A DNA stretch of 5,971 nucleotides from Maritimibacter sp. (lineage in GTDB: Bacteria; Pseudomonadota; Alphaproteobacteria; Rhodobacterales; Rhodobacteraceae): NCBI GenBank assembly GCA_020441225.1, contig JAGRMP010000186.1, forward strand, positions 1 through 5,971, given 5' to 3'. The notes below the pieces were generated by a model. That model was not told where the DNA came from, did not search any database, and was given only the letters and a program-made list of their open reading frames with translations. This document shows positions 1-5,971 of the stretch, piece after piece. Both the position numbers and the translations under genes were made by a program. The stretch's first letter is position 1. Every line of letters begins with the position of its first letter.

Positions 1-2063
1 TCGCCGAGGCGATGCTCGAAGGGCTGGACGAGAACGCCGTCGATTTCCGGCCCAATTACGACGGCCGGCTCGAAGAACCGGTGGTGCTGCCCGCGACCTT
101 CCCGCACCTGCTCGCGAACGGGGCGGCCGGGATCGCGGTCGGCATGGCCACCAACATCCCGCCGCATAACATCGCCGAGCTGGTCGACGCCTGCCTGCAT
201 CTCATCAAGACGCCGGACGCGCGCGACGACACCCTCTTGAACTACATCCCCGGGCCCGACTTCCCCACCGGCGGGATCATCGTCGATGACCGCGAAACCA
301 TCGCGCAGGCCTACCGGACCGGGCGCGGCGGCTTTCGGCTGCGCGCGAAATGGGAGGTCGAGGACCTCGGCCGCGGTCAGTGGCAGATCGTGGTCACCGA
401 GATCCCCTACCAGGTGCAGAAATCGAAGCTGATCGAGAAGATCGCCGAGGTGATCCAGACCAAGAAGGTGCCGATCCTGGCCGATGTCCGCGACGAGAGC
501 GCCGAGGATATCCGCGTGGTGCTGGAGCCGCGGTCGAAGAATGTCGACCCCGAGGTGCTGATGGGGATGATGTTCCGCAATTCCGATCTGGAGACGCGGT
601 TCAGCCTCAACATGAACGTGCTGATCGACGGGGTGACGCCCAAGGTCTGCTCGCTCAAGGAAGTGCTGCGCGCCTTCCTCGACTTCCGCCGCGAGGTGCT
701 CGGGCGCCGGTCGCAGCACCGGATGGACCGGATCGACCACCGGCTGGAGGTGCTCGAAGGCTTCATCATCGCCTTCCTCAACCTCGACCGGGTGATCGAC
801 ATCATCCGTTACGACGACGACCCCAAGGCGGCGCTGATGTACGAGGATTGGTCGCGGCCCCACCAGGCGACGATCAGGCGCGCCACCGACGAGCGCGACT
901 ATGTCTCGCCGCTCTTGGGCGTGGACACCGGCGCGCTGGAGCTCGTCGACGACCCCGAGGCGGTCGCGCGCGGCGTGCTGGAGGAAAGCGCCGAGGGCGG
1001 GCCGAAGATCCCGCGCCGCTACGCGGGCCGCTCCGAGGGGTTGTCGGACGTCCAGGCCGACGCGATCCTCAACATGCGGCTGCGCTCTCTGCGCCGTCTC
1101 GAAGAGCTTGAGCTGATCCGCGAACGCGACGCGTTGATGGAGGAGCGCGCCGGGCTCGAGGACCTGCTCGAGAGCGAAGAGCTCCAATGGGCAAAGATCG
1201 CCGACGAGCTCAAGGACGCAAAGAAGAAATTCGGCAAGGACTACGAGCACGGCGCCCGGCGCACGGTGATCGAGGAAGCCGCCGAGATCGAGGACGTGCC
1301 GCTCGAAGCGATGATCGAGCGCGAGCCGCTGACCGTTGTCTGTTCGCAGATGGGCTGGATCCGGGCGATGTCGGGCCATATCGATCTGACCCGCGAGCTC
1401 AAGTTCAAGGATGGCGACGGCCCGCGCTTCGCCTTTCATGCCGAGACCACGGACAAGATCCTGGTCTTCGCCGAGAACGGGCGTTTCTACACGCTGTCGG
1501 CCGCCAACCTGCCCGGTGGGCGGGGCATGGGCGAGCCGCTCCGGCTGATGGTGGACCTGCCCAACGAAGCCGGCATCGTCACCATGTTTGCCTATCGGCC
1601 CGGCGAGAGGCTGATCGTCGCGAGCGCCGAGGGCAACGGCTTCGTGGTCAGCACCGACGAGGTGGTGGCCCAGACCCGGGCCGGCAAGCAGGTGCTCAAT
1701 GTCGGCGATGGTGTCGCGAAGATCTGCAAACCGGTGGCGGGCGATCACGTGGCCGTCGTGAGCCAGAACCGCAAGCTCCTGGTCTTCCCGCTTGCCGAGC
1801 TGCCGGAGATGACCCGCGGCAAGGGCGTGCGGCTGCAGAAATACAATGCGGCGCGCGGCAAGCAGGGTGTGCTGGAGCTCGACGGCGGGTTGTCCGACGT
1901 CACCACCTTCGACCTCGACAAAGGTCTGTCCTGGGCCGCGGCGGGCGACCGGACCCGTACCGAGGTGGACATGGGGCCGTGGATCGGAAAGCGCGCCTCT
2001 GTCGGAAAACTTCCGCCGCATGGCTTCCCGCGCGACAACCGGTTTACCGATCCGGACGTTTGA
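1..2063 (+). CDS. parC: DNA topoisomerase IV subunit A (ParC), 5'-truncated by window edge
   Basis: ParC is the DNA-cleaving subunit of the ParC2ParE2 type II topoisomerase that unlinks daughter chromosomes. The reading frame is open from base 3 and ends with TGA at 2061-2063; 686 codons are visible. By alignment with GyrA from memory, the missing part is about 130 residues and the catalytic tyrosine (RYTE motif) lies about nine residues beyond the edge. Counting the ATG at 12 as residue 1, visible landmarks are NGAAGIAVGMATNIPPHN (36-53), the FPTGGII strand with the DNA-bending isoleucine (84-90), the tower segment with VVTEIPYQVQKSKLIEKIA (127-145), the coiled-coil/C-gate region (about 220-400) with QADAILNMRLRSLRRLEE (348-365), and the C-terminal beta-pinwheel (about 436 onward). 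There is no QRRGGKG GyrA box; the equivalent blade carries GGRGMGEPL, so ParC is preferred over GyrA. An extra block of about 60 residues sits at 277-343. The ATG at 12 is internal, not the start. No promoter is visible. Confidence 0.95.
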   Translation, partial: AEAMLEGLDENAVDFRPNYDGRLEEPVVLPATFPHLLANGAAGIAVGMATNIPPHNIAELVDACLHLIKTPDARDDTLLNYIPGPDFPTGGIIVDDRETIAQAYRTGRGGFRLRAKWEVEDLGRGQWQIVVTEIPYQVQKSKLIEKIAEVIQTKKVPILADVRDESAEDIRVVLEPRSKNVDPEVLMGMMFRNSDLETRFSLNMNVLIDGVTPKVCSLKEVLRAFLDFRREVLGRRSQHRMDRIDHRLEVLEGFIIAFLNLDRVIDIIRYDDDPKAALMYEDWSRPHQATIRRATDERDYVSPLLGVDTGALELVDDPEAVARGVLEESAEGGPKIPRRYAGRSEGLSDVQADAILNMRLRSLRRLEELELIRERDALMEERAGLEDLLESEELQWAKIADELKDAKKKFGKDYEHGARRTVIEEAAEIEDVPLEAMIEREPLTVVCSQMGWIRAMSGHIDLTRELKFKDGDGPRFAFHAETTDKILVFAENGRFYTLSAANLPGGRGMGEPLRLMVDLPNEAGIVTMFAYRPGERLIVASAEGNGFVVSTDEVVAQTRAGKQVLNVGDGVAKICKPVAGDHVAVVSQNRKLLVFPLAELPEMTRGKGVRLQKYNAARGKQGVLELDGGLSDVTTFDLDKGLSWAAAGDRTRTEVDMGPWIGKRASVGKLPPHGFPRDNRFTDPDV

Positions 2064-2274
2064 GGGGCGCTCCGCGCGGCCTGTTTCGCGATCCGGATTG
2101 GGCGGATTTACCTTTTGTTAACCATGTAACGATCTGTTTTTGATCGGAAATCAACCGCCTTCCATATCCAGAAATCCGGATTTCTGGATTTCGTTCGATA
2201 CGCCGGATGCCAATCCAACCCACCATTCCATCGGATCGCTTCGCACCGCCGCACACGCGTACAGGCGCACAGGC
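2064..2274. other. Intergenic region between convergent parC and puuB-like genes
   Basis: This 211-bp stretch separates two genes that point at each other, so it should hold transcription ends rather than promoters. It is visibly less GC-rich than its surroundings, especially about 2104-2200. Besides the perfect palindrome listed separately, it contains a weak 5-bp hairpin (2091-2095 with 2103-2107, 7-base loop) followed by a T-rich run at 2113-2119, which could help end parC transcription. It also contains an interrupted repeat TTGAT-N5-ATCAA (2140-2154), a TTAACCAT octamer (2118-2125) and a 12-base alternating purine-pyrimidine run (2251-2262). I see no convincing coding sequence: the short open frames lack recognisable motifs and run into the flanking genes. 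Confidence 0.7.
2166..2189. terminator. 24-bp perfect palindrome, candidate terminator between convergent genes
   Basis: Bases 2166-2189 are a perfect inverted repeat centred on CCGG (2176-2179); each 12-base half reads ATCCAGAAATCC in its own direction. As RNA it would form a 10-bp stem with a 4-base CCGG loop. On the + strand it is followed by the T-rich TTCGTT (2190-2195), a weak U tract; on the - strand no U tract follows. Position between two convergent genes favours a terminator, mainly for parC. The lack of a strong U run leaves open a protein-binding palindrome or a dispersed repeat. Confidence 0.4.
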
Positions 2275-3597
2275 CTAAAGCCGGTCGAGCAGCCCCAGGA
2301 CCGTACCGGCCGCAGCGAACATGCCCCGGCGAAACGGCGCGAGCGGAAAGCGCGCGAGCGGCGCCCGCATCGCATCGGGGAAGGGCCGCCCCGGCGCCCG
2401 CCCGCGGATCAGGTCCGCCGCCAGCGCACCCGCGTAGCTGCCCATCGCCACGCCGTTGCCGTGATAGGCAAGCGCCGTCCAGGCGCCGTCCATCCCCGGG
2501 ATCGGCCCGACATAGGGCGTGCCGCGCGCGGTCAGGGTGACCAGGCCCGACCAGTCATGCGCGATGCCCACCCCGGCCCAGGCGGGAAACATCGCGGCGA
2601 AATCCGTCCGGATCCGGCGCGATATCCGGGCCTCGGCCGCCGGGGTGGCGCGGTAGCCGCCGCGCATGCCGAACAGGAAACGCCCATCCGGCATCAGCCG
2701 GAAGTAATGCAGGAGCTGGCGGCTGTCATAGGCCATGAGATCCGAGGTCCAGCCCTGCGCCGCCTGTTCCTCCGGGCTCAGCGGACGGGTCACGATCACG
2801 CTCGATTGCACCGGCAGGAGCCGGCCCCCGAGCCAGGGCGGCAGGTCCTCCGACGAATAGCCGCCGGTTGCAACCAGCAGCCGGCCCGCGCGCAGACTGC
2901 CCGCTGGGGTGACCAGGCGGATCCGACCGCCCTCCTGTGCCAGCGAGACGACCGGCGCGCCCGCGCGGATATCGGCACCGGCCGCCACCGCCGCCCGCGC
3001 GAGCCCCTGGGCATAGGCCCCGGGGTCGAGCGCGAAGCCCCTGCGGATATGCAGCCCCCCATAGGTGCCAGCAGCGACCGCGCCGCGGTCCCGCAGCGCA
3101 TCCCGCGACAGGACCTCCGAGGCGATCCCCCGCCGCGACAGGATCTCATGTTCATCCTTGAACGCAAGGACGGCACGCGGCCGGTGCGCCAGCACCAGCT
3201 CGCCGTCGGAATGCGTCGCGGCATCGATCCCGAACCGGTCGATCAGCCCGGCCACGAGGTCGATTGCCGCCATCTCGGCGGCGACCCAGGCGTCGTCCGC
3301 CCCCGCGCCATGGCGCCGCACCAGCGCGGTGTCGGAGACCCGGGCGCCGCCCAGGCAACAGAACCCGCCGTTGCGCCCCGAGGCGCCCCAGCCCGGGGCC
3401 TTTGCCTCCAGCACCGTGACCGTTTCGCCCGCCTCGGCGAGGTGGAGAGCCGCCGACAACCCGGTGTAGCCGGCGCCGATGACGGCGATGTCGGTGTCAA
3501 GGTCGCCCTCGACCCCGGGCCAGTCCGTATCGAGCCGCCAGGCGCAGCCCGCCCGGACCGTATCGCCGTAGGCCCGGGCCTCCCAGAGACGCTTCAA
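2275..3597 (-). CDS. puuB: PuuB-like FAD-dependent oxidase (gamma-glutamylputrescine oxidase family)
   Basis: This 440-residue cytoplasmic flavoprotein belongs to the DAO (D-amino-acid oxidase) fold family. PuuB oxidises gamma-glutamylputrescine to the corresponding aldehyde with release of ammonia and peroxide. Visible landmarks are the Rossmann dinucleotide motif GAGYTG (41-46) within DIAVIGAGYTGLSAALHLAEAG (36-57), acidic E64 ending strand 2 for the FAD ribose, GASGRNGG (71-78, typical of PuuB/OrdL proteins), ATGGY (243-247), YFRLMPDGRFLFG (298-310), and the C-terminal FAD segment HGNGVAMGSYAGALAADLI (379-397). Length fits PuuB (about 426). The start is TTG (3597-3595), preceded by a GAGGGGG Shine-Dalgarno whose G run ends 5 bases upstream. 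No ATG lies before the Rossmann fold, so TTG is well supported. The stop is TAG. It follows the puuA-like gene by 25 bases and looks like the last gene of the operon. The exact amine is inferred from neighbours; other gamma-glutamyl-amine or amino acid oxidases of this fold remain possible. Confidence 0.85.
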   Translation of the reverse strand: MKRLWEARAYGDTVRAGCAWRLDTDWPGVEGDLDTDIAVIGAGYTGLSAALHLAEAGETVTVLEAKAPGWGASGRNGGFCCLGGARVSDTALVRRHGAGADDAWVAAEMAAIDLVAGLIDRFGIDAATHSDGELVLAHRPRAVLAFKDEHEILSRRGIASEVLSRDALRDRGAVAAGTYGGLHIRRGFALDPGAYAQGLARAAVAAGADIRAGAPVVSLAQEGGRIRLVTPAGSLRAGRLLVATGGYSSEDLPPWLGGRLLPVQSSVIVTRPLSPEEQAAQGWTSDLMAYDSRQLLHYFRLMPDGRFLFGMRGGYRATPAAEARISRRIRTDFAAMFPAWAGVGIAHDWSGLVTLTARGTPYVGPIPGMDGAWTALAYHGNGVAMGSYAGALAADLIRGRAPGRPFPDAMRAPLARFPLAPFRRGMFAAAGTVLGLLDRL

Positions 3598-3622
3598 AGC
3601 CGCCCCCTCACAGCCGTCCCCG

Positions 3623-4972
3623 TCACAGCCGCCCCAGGTAGGTCCGATACTCGATCTGGCTGATCGCCGTGGTGAGCGTTTCGATCTCGTTCTGCCGCAC
3701 CGCGGTGTAGATCGCGCAGAATTCTGGCCCGAACGTGTCCGCCGCGATCGCGGATTCCGCGAAAGCGTCGACCGCCGTGGCCCAATCGGCGGTCAGCGGA
3801 TCGGCATGTTCGCCGTCGTCGTCGTCGAGCGGCGGCGGCAGGGGCAGGTCCGGGGTTTCGAGCCCGTAGAGTATGCCGCCGAGGATCGCGGTCAGCACCA
3901 GGTAGGGGTTGACGTCGGCGCCACTGATCCGGTGTTCGAGCCGGGCGCCCGGGCCGCTGGTCTCGGGCAGGCGGACCGCGGCGGCCCGGTTGTCGAGCCC
4001 CCAGTCCGGCGCATGGGGGGCAAAGGAATTGCGCTGGAACCGGCGGTAGGAATTCATATGCGGGGCAAAGATCGCCTGCAGGTCCTCCATCGTCGCCAGC
4101 GTGCCCGCGACCGCCTGTTTGAGCTTGTCCGAGGGGCCTTCGGTGCCGTCGTCGAAGATGTTGCGCCCCGCCGCATCCAGGAGCGACACATGCGCATGCA
4201 TGCCGTTGCCGGGATAATCGGCATAGGGCTTGGCCATGAAGGTCGCGCCCATCTCGTGGCGCCGGGCGATATGGCGCACCAGCCGGCGGAAGACCAGCGC
4301 ATCGTCCGCCGCCTTCAGCGCATCGTCGGTATGGTGGAAATTGATCTCGAACTGGCCGGGCCCGTATTCGGCGATCAGCGTGTCGGGCTCGAGCCCCTGG
4401 GCGATGGCGGCGTCGCGGATGTCGTCGAGGATCACCTGGGTGCGGTCGAGCACTTCGAGGTCGTAGTTCTGGAACTCGGGGCTGCGGTCTGGCGGTTCCG
4501 GCGCCTCCTCGCGGCCCTCGCGCGGCTGGTAGAGATAGAACTCGAGCTCGGTCGCCACCACCGGGGTGAGCCCCCGGGCGCGGAACCGGTCGAGCATGTT
4601 CTCGAGCTGGCGGCGCGAAGAATAGAAGGCGACATCGTCCTCGTCGTCATGCATCTCGACGATCACCTGCGCCACCTTCTGCCCCCGGGCCCAGGGGACC
4701 GGCTGGAGCGTGCCCGGCACCGGGTAGAGCCGCCCGTCGGGATCGCCGACGCTGATGCCGAGGCCGGTGGCCTCGACCTCCTCGCCGAGGATATTGGGCG
4801 CATAGGTCGAAAGCGGCAGCCGCACACCGCCCGCCGCGAGCTTGGCCTCGTCTTCGCCGGGCAGCCATTTGCCGCGCAGGATGGCGTTGATGTCGCAGAG
4901 CATCAGTTCAACCCGGTCAGGCCTCCCGTGAGTCTCACAGAAGGCGGTGTATTCGGCTAGAAAGTCGGTCAT
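3623..4972 (-). CDS. puuA: Glutamine-synthetase-family gamma-glutamylpolyamine synthetase (PuuA-like)
   Basis: This 449-residue protein has the glutamine synthetase fold and is most likely a cytoplasmic ATP-dependent ligase joining glutamate to putrescine or a similar amine, the first step of the Puu pathway. The N-terminal beta-grasp contains CDINAILRGK (26-35). Catalytic-domain landmarks, with Salmonella GlnA equivalents from memory, are ELEF with E142/E144 (E129/E131), EYGPGQFEINF with E202/E209 (E212/E220), NGMHAHVSL with H259 (H269), NSYRRF with R311 (R321), DNRAAAVRLP with R329/R334 (R339/R344) and RLEHRISGADVNPYL with E346/R348 (E357/R359). The ammonia-flap glutamate (E327) aligns with F317, and no adenylylation-loop tyrosine motif is recognisable after NPYL; both argue against a true glutamine synthetase. 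The frame stays open far upstream, but the ATG at 4972 overlaps the potI stop as ATGA, fits the family N-terminus (MTDFL) and gives the usual length; the upstream extension has no family similarity. Gamma-glutamylmethylamide or other gamma-glutamylamine synthetases are alternatives. Confidence 0.87.
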   Translation of the reverse strand: MTDFLAEYTAFCETHGRPDRVELMLCDINAILRGKWLPGEDEAKLAAGGVRLPLSTYAPNILGEEVEATGLGISVGDPDGRLYPVPGTLQPVPWARGQKVAQVIVEMHDDEDDVAFYSSRRQLENMLDRFRARGLTPVVATELEFYLYQPREGREEAPEPPDRSPEFQNYDLEVLDRTQVILDDIRDAAIAQGLEPDTLIAEYGPGQFEINFHHTDDALKAADDALVFRRLVRHIARRHEMGATFMAKPYADYPGNGMHAHVSLLDAAGRNIFDDGTEGPSDKLKQAVAGTLATMEDLQAIFAPHMNSYRRFQRNSFAPHAPDWGLDNRAAAVRLPETSGPGARLEHRISGADVNPYLVLTAILGGILYGLETPDLPLPPPLDDDDGEHADPLTADWATAVDAFAESAIAADTFGPEFCAIYTAVRQNEIETLTTAISQIEYRTYLGRL

Positions 4973-5781
4973 GGGATAGCTCTGTTTTCTTCGGCAATGC
5001 GCCGGGTGATCGCGCGTTTCGACAGCAGCGATGTGGTGATGACCCCGACCGTGACGATCCCGATCAGGATCGCCGACAGGGCATTGATCTCGGGGCTCAC
5101 GCCCAGGCGCACGGCGGAGAAGATCTTGATCGGCAGGGTGGTGGACGAGGGTCCGGAGGTAAAGGAAGCGATCACCAGATCGTCGAGCGACAGGGTAAAG
5201 CCCAGGAGCCAGCCGGAGATGACGGCAGGCGCGATGATCGGGAGCGTCACGAGGCGGAAGGCCTCGAACCGGGTGCAGCCGAGATCGAGCGCCGCCTCTT
5301 CGAGCGACCGGTCGAAGGCCACGAGCCGCGAGGTCACCACCACCGCGACATAGGCCATCGAGAAGGTAGTGTGGGCAAGGATGATGGTCATGAGCCCGCG
5401 GTCGAGACCGATGGCAATGAACAGGAGCAGAAGCGACAGGCCGAGGATCACGTCGGGCATGACCAGCGGCGCATAGAGCATGCCCGAGAACAGCGTCCGG
5501 CCGTAGAACCGCCCGCCGCGCACGAGCACGTAGGCCGCAATCGTGCCGAGCACGGTGGCAAGCGTCGACGAGGCGACGGCGACCCGCACCGTCACCCAGG
5601 CCGCGTCCATCATCGCCTCGTTGCGGAACAGCTCGCCGTACCACTTGGTCGAGAACCCGGCCCAGACGGTGACGAGCTTATTCGAGTTGAACGAATAGAC
5701 CACCAGCACGACCATCGGCAGGTAGAGGAAGGCGAAGCCGAAGGTCAGCGAGGTGAGGTTGAACCAGGACAGCTTTCTCAT
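4969..5781 (-). CDS. potI: Putrescine/polyamine ABC transporter permease PotI
   Basis: This 270-residue integral inner-membrane protein is one half of the channel of a PotFGHI-type importer. It aligns closely, from memory, with E. coli PotI through FLYLPMVVLVVYSFNS (18-33), KLVTVWAGFSTKWYGEL (35-51), APLVMPDVILGLSLLLLF (104-121) and SGWLLGFTLSLDDLVIASF (189-207). Six membrane segments are apparent at about 9-30, 63-87, 99-124, 131-152, 180-205 and 232-255. The cytoplasmic EAA loop that contacts the ATPase is EEAALDLG (161-168), continuing to LP at 180-181. The ATG start has a good GGAGG Shine-Dalgarno 7 bases upstream. The stop overlaps the following puuA-like start by four bases, implying translational coupling. 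Its partner permease potH lies immediately upstream across a structured 76-base spacer. Family membership is firm; spermidine or a related polyamine instead of putrescine is possible. Confidence 0.92.
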   Translation of the reverse strand: MRKLSWFNLTSLTFGFAFLYLPMVVLVVYSFNSNKLVTVWAGFSTKWYGELFRNEAMMDAAWVTVRVAVASSTLATVLGTIAAYVLVRGGRFYGRTLFSGMLYAPLVMPDVILGLSLLLLFIAIGLDRGLMTIILAHTTFSMAYVAVVVTSRLVAFDRSLEEAALDLGCTRFEAFRLVTLPIIAPAVISGWLLGFTLSLDDLVIASFTSGPSSTTLPIKIFSAVRLGVSPEINALSAILIGIVTVGVITTSLLSKRAITRRIAEENRAIP

Positions 5782-5788
5782 GCGCCGG

Positions 5789-5802
5789 CCTCCGAGCGGA
5801 GG
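5789..5802 (-). promoter_or_regulatory. potI Shine-Dalgarno enclosed in a small GC hairpin
   Basis: On the mRNA strand the bases read CCTCCG-CT-CGGAGG, a 6-bp stem with a 2-base loop (or 5 bp with a 4-base loop). The 3' arm contains GGAGG (5793-5789), which is the only good ribosome binding site for the potI ATG at 5781. Folding would therefore mask it unless ribosomes arriving from potH or another factor open it. The inverted repeat is directly visible; the regulatory effect is inferred. Confidence 0.5.
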
Positions 5803-5803
5803 G

Positions 5804-5849
5804 AAAAGTCTTCAAAAGACTTTTGAGAAAGAATTTCACAAATTCTTTC
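5804..5849. repeat. Two adjacent AT-rich inverted repeats in the potH-potI spacer
   Basis: Two perfect hairpins lie two bases apart. The first in transcription order pairs 5840-5849 with 5827-5836 (10 bp, 3-base loop). The second pairs 5816-5824 with 5804-5812 (9 bp, 3-base loop). They differ sharply in base content from the GC-rich genes on both sides and resemble each other in design (outer A/T runs, short loop). Neither is followed by a U tract on the mRNA strand, so a simple intrinsic terminator is not supported. A dispersed intergenic palindromic repeat, an mRNA-stabilising element or a partial attenuator between the two permease genes are the realistic options. Confidence 0.6.
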
Positions 5850-5857
5850 GCCCCGGC

Positions 5858-5971
5858 TCATGCCTCGCCCTCCCATTCCTTCTCTTCGTTCTTGATGAAG
5901 AGCACGATCGGGATGATGAGGATCGCGAGCAGGATGATCGCCACCGCCGAGGCCACCGGCCAGTCGCGGTT
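5858..5971 (-). CDS. potH: Polyamine ABC transporter permease PotH, C-terminal 37 residues only
   Basis: The visible frame runs from the window edge (first codon AAC, 5971-5969) to TGA at 5860-5858 and encodes the end of a membrane protein beginning NRDWPVASAVAIILL. That segment matches, from memory, the last transmembrane helix of E. coli PotH (RDWPVASAVAII). It is followed by a hydrophobic stretch to about visible residue 26 and a short charged cytoplasmic tail rich in Lys and Glu. PotH pairs with PotI to form the importer channel, and its position directly upstream of potI on the same strand agrees. The rest of the gene, and presumably potG (ATPase) and potF (binding protein), lie beyond the window. 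Confidence 0.87.
   Translation of the reverse strand, partial: NRDWPVASAVAIILLAILIIPIVLFIKNEEKEWEGEA

Noticed and set aside
1..2063. Alternative identification as gyrA
   Set aside because: The C-terminal domain lacks the GyrA box, and the blade sequences (LPGGRGMGEPL, REPLTVVCSQMGWIRAM) are those of ParC proteins.
1187..2143. 318-codon + frame overlapping the 3' half of parC (and a 253-codon one at 350-1111)
   Set aside because: Both are out-of-frame shadows of parC with biased Arg/Gly/Asp composition and no family similarity.
2140..2154. FNR/FnrL-type site TTGAT-N5-ATCAA
   Set aside because: FNR sites need four central bases (TTGAT-N4-ATCAA). This one has five, and it sits downstream of both flanking genes.
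2251..2274. Alternating purine-pyrimidine run and a short ACAGGC direct repeat before the puuB stop
   Set aside because: Too short (12 bases and 2 x 6 bases) to distinguish from chance in GC-rich intergenic sequence.
2140..3663. 507-codon open frame on the + strand
   Set aside because: It lies antisense across the whole puuB-like gene, reads as Arg/Pro/Gly-rich sequence without motifs, and is the expected by-product of high-GC codon use on the opposite strand.
3806..4960. 384-codon open frame on the + strand
   Set aside because: It is the antisense shadow of the puuA-like gene, whose strand has the conserved glutamine synthetase motifs; no recognisable domain or ribosome binding site is seen on the + strand.
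4973..5644. Upstream extension of the puuA-like frame to 673 codons, suggesting a fusion
   Set aside because: The extra N-terminal part overlaps potI in another frame and is low-complexity Arg/Ala/His-rich. The ATGA overlap and the family N-terminus place the start at 4972.
5804..5824. Intrinsic terminator between potH and potI
   Set aside because: The stem is AT-rich, the T run is inside the stem, and the next bases on the mRNA strand are CCCTCC, so there is no U tract to release polymerase.

Overview
The window is high-GC bacterial DNA that most resembles an alphaproteobacterium of the Rhodobacteraceae type. The evidence is codon use dominated by G or C in third positions, an alphaproteobacterial-style ParC, and PotH/PotI/PuuB relatives organised as a transport and catabolism cassette. 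The genus cannot be fixed from the sequence alone.

Layout: positions 1-2063 (+) carry all but the N-terminal part of parC, the topoisomerase IV A subunit. A 211-bp intergenic stretch (2064-2274) separates it from a convergent operon and holds a 24-bp perfect palindrome. The rest of the window is one leftward (-) operon read as potH (only the last 37 codons visible, 5858-5971), potI (4969-5781), a puuA-like gamma-glutamyl-polyamine synthetase (3623-4972) and a puuB-like FAD oxidase (2275-3597). potI and puuA overlap by 4 bases (ATGA). puuA and puuB are 25 bases apart, with a purine-rich ribosome binding site and a TTG start for puuB. In contrast, potH and potI are separated by 76 bases containing three back-to-back hairpins, the last of which includes the potI Shine-Dalgarno sequence.

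The operon makes sense as one pathway. An ABC importer (PotH and PotI in the membrane; the binding protein and ATPase presumably encoded beyond position 5971) brings in putrescine or a related amine. The PuuA-like ligase attaches glutamate using ATP. The PuuB-like flavoenzyme then oxidises the gamma-glutamyl-amine to an aldehyde. The next enzymes of the route (PuuC-type aldehyde dehydrogenase, PuuD-type hydrolase) are not in this window.

No wholly new system is visible. The points most worth a second look are the triple hairpin before potI, the perfect palindrome between the convergent genes, an insertion of roughly 60 residues in ParC, and a glutamine-synthetase-fold enzyme whose ammonia-flap glutamate is replaced by phenylalanine, which supports an amine rather than ammonia substrate.
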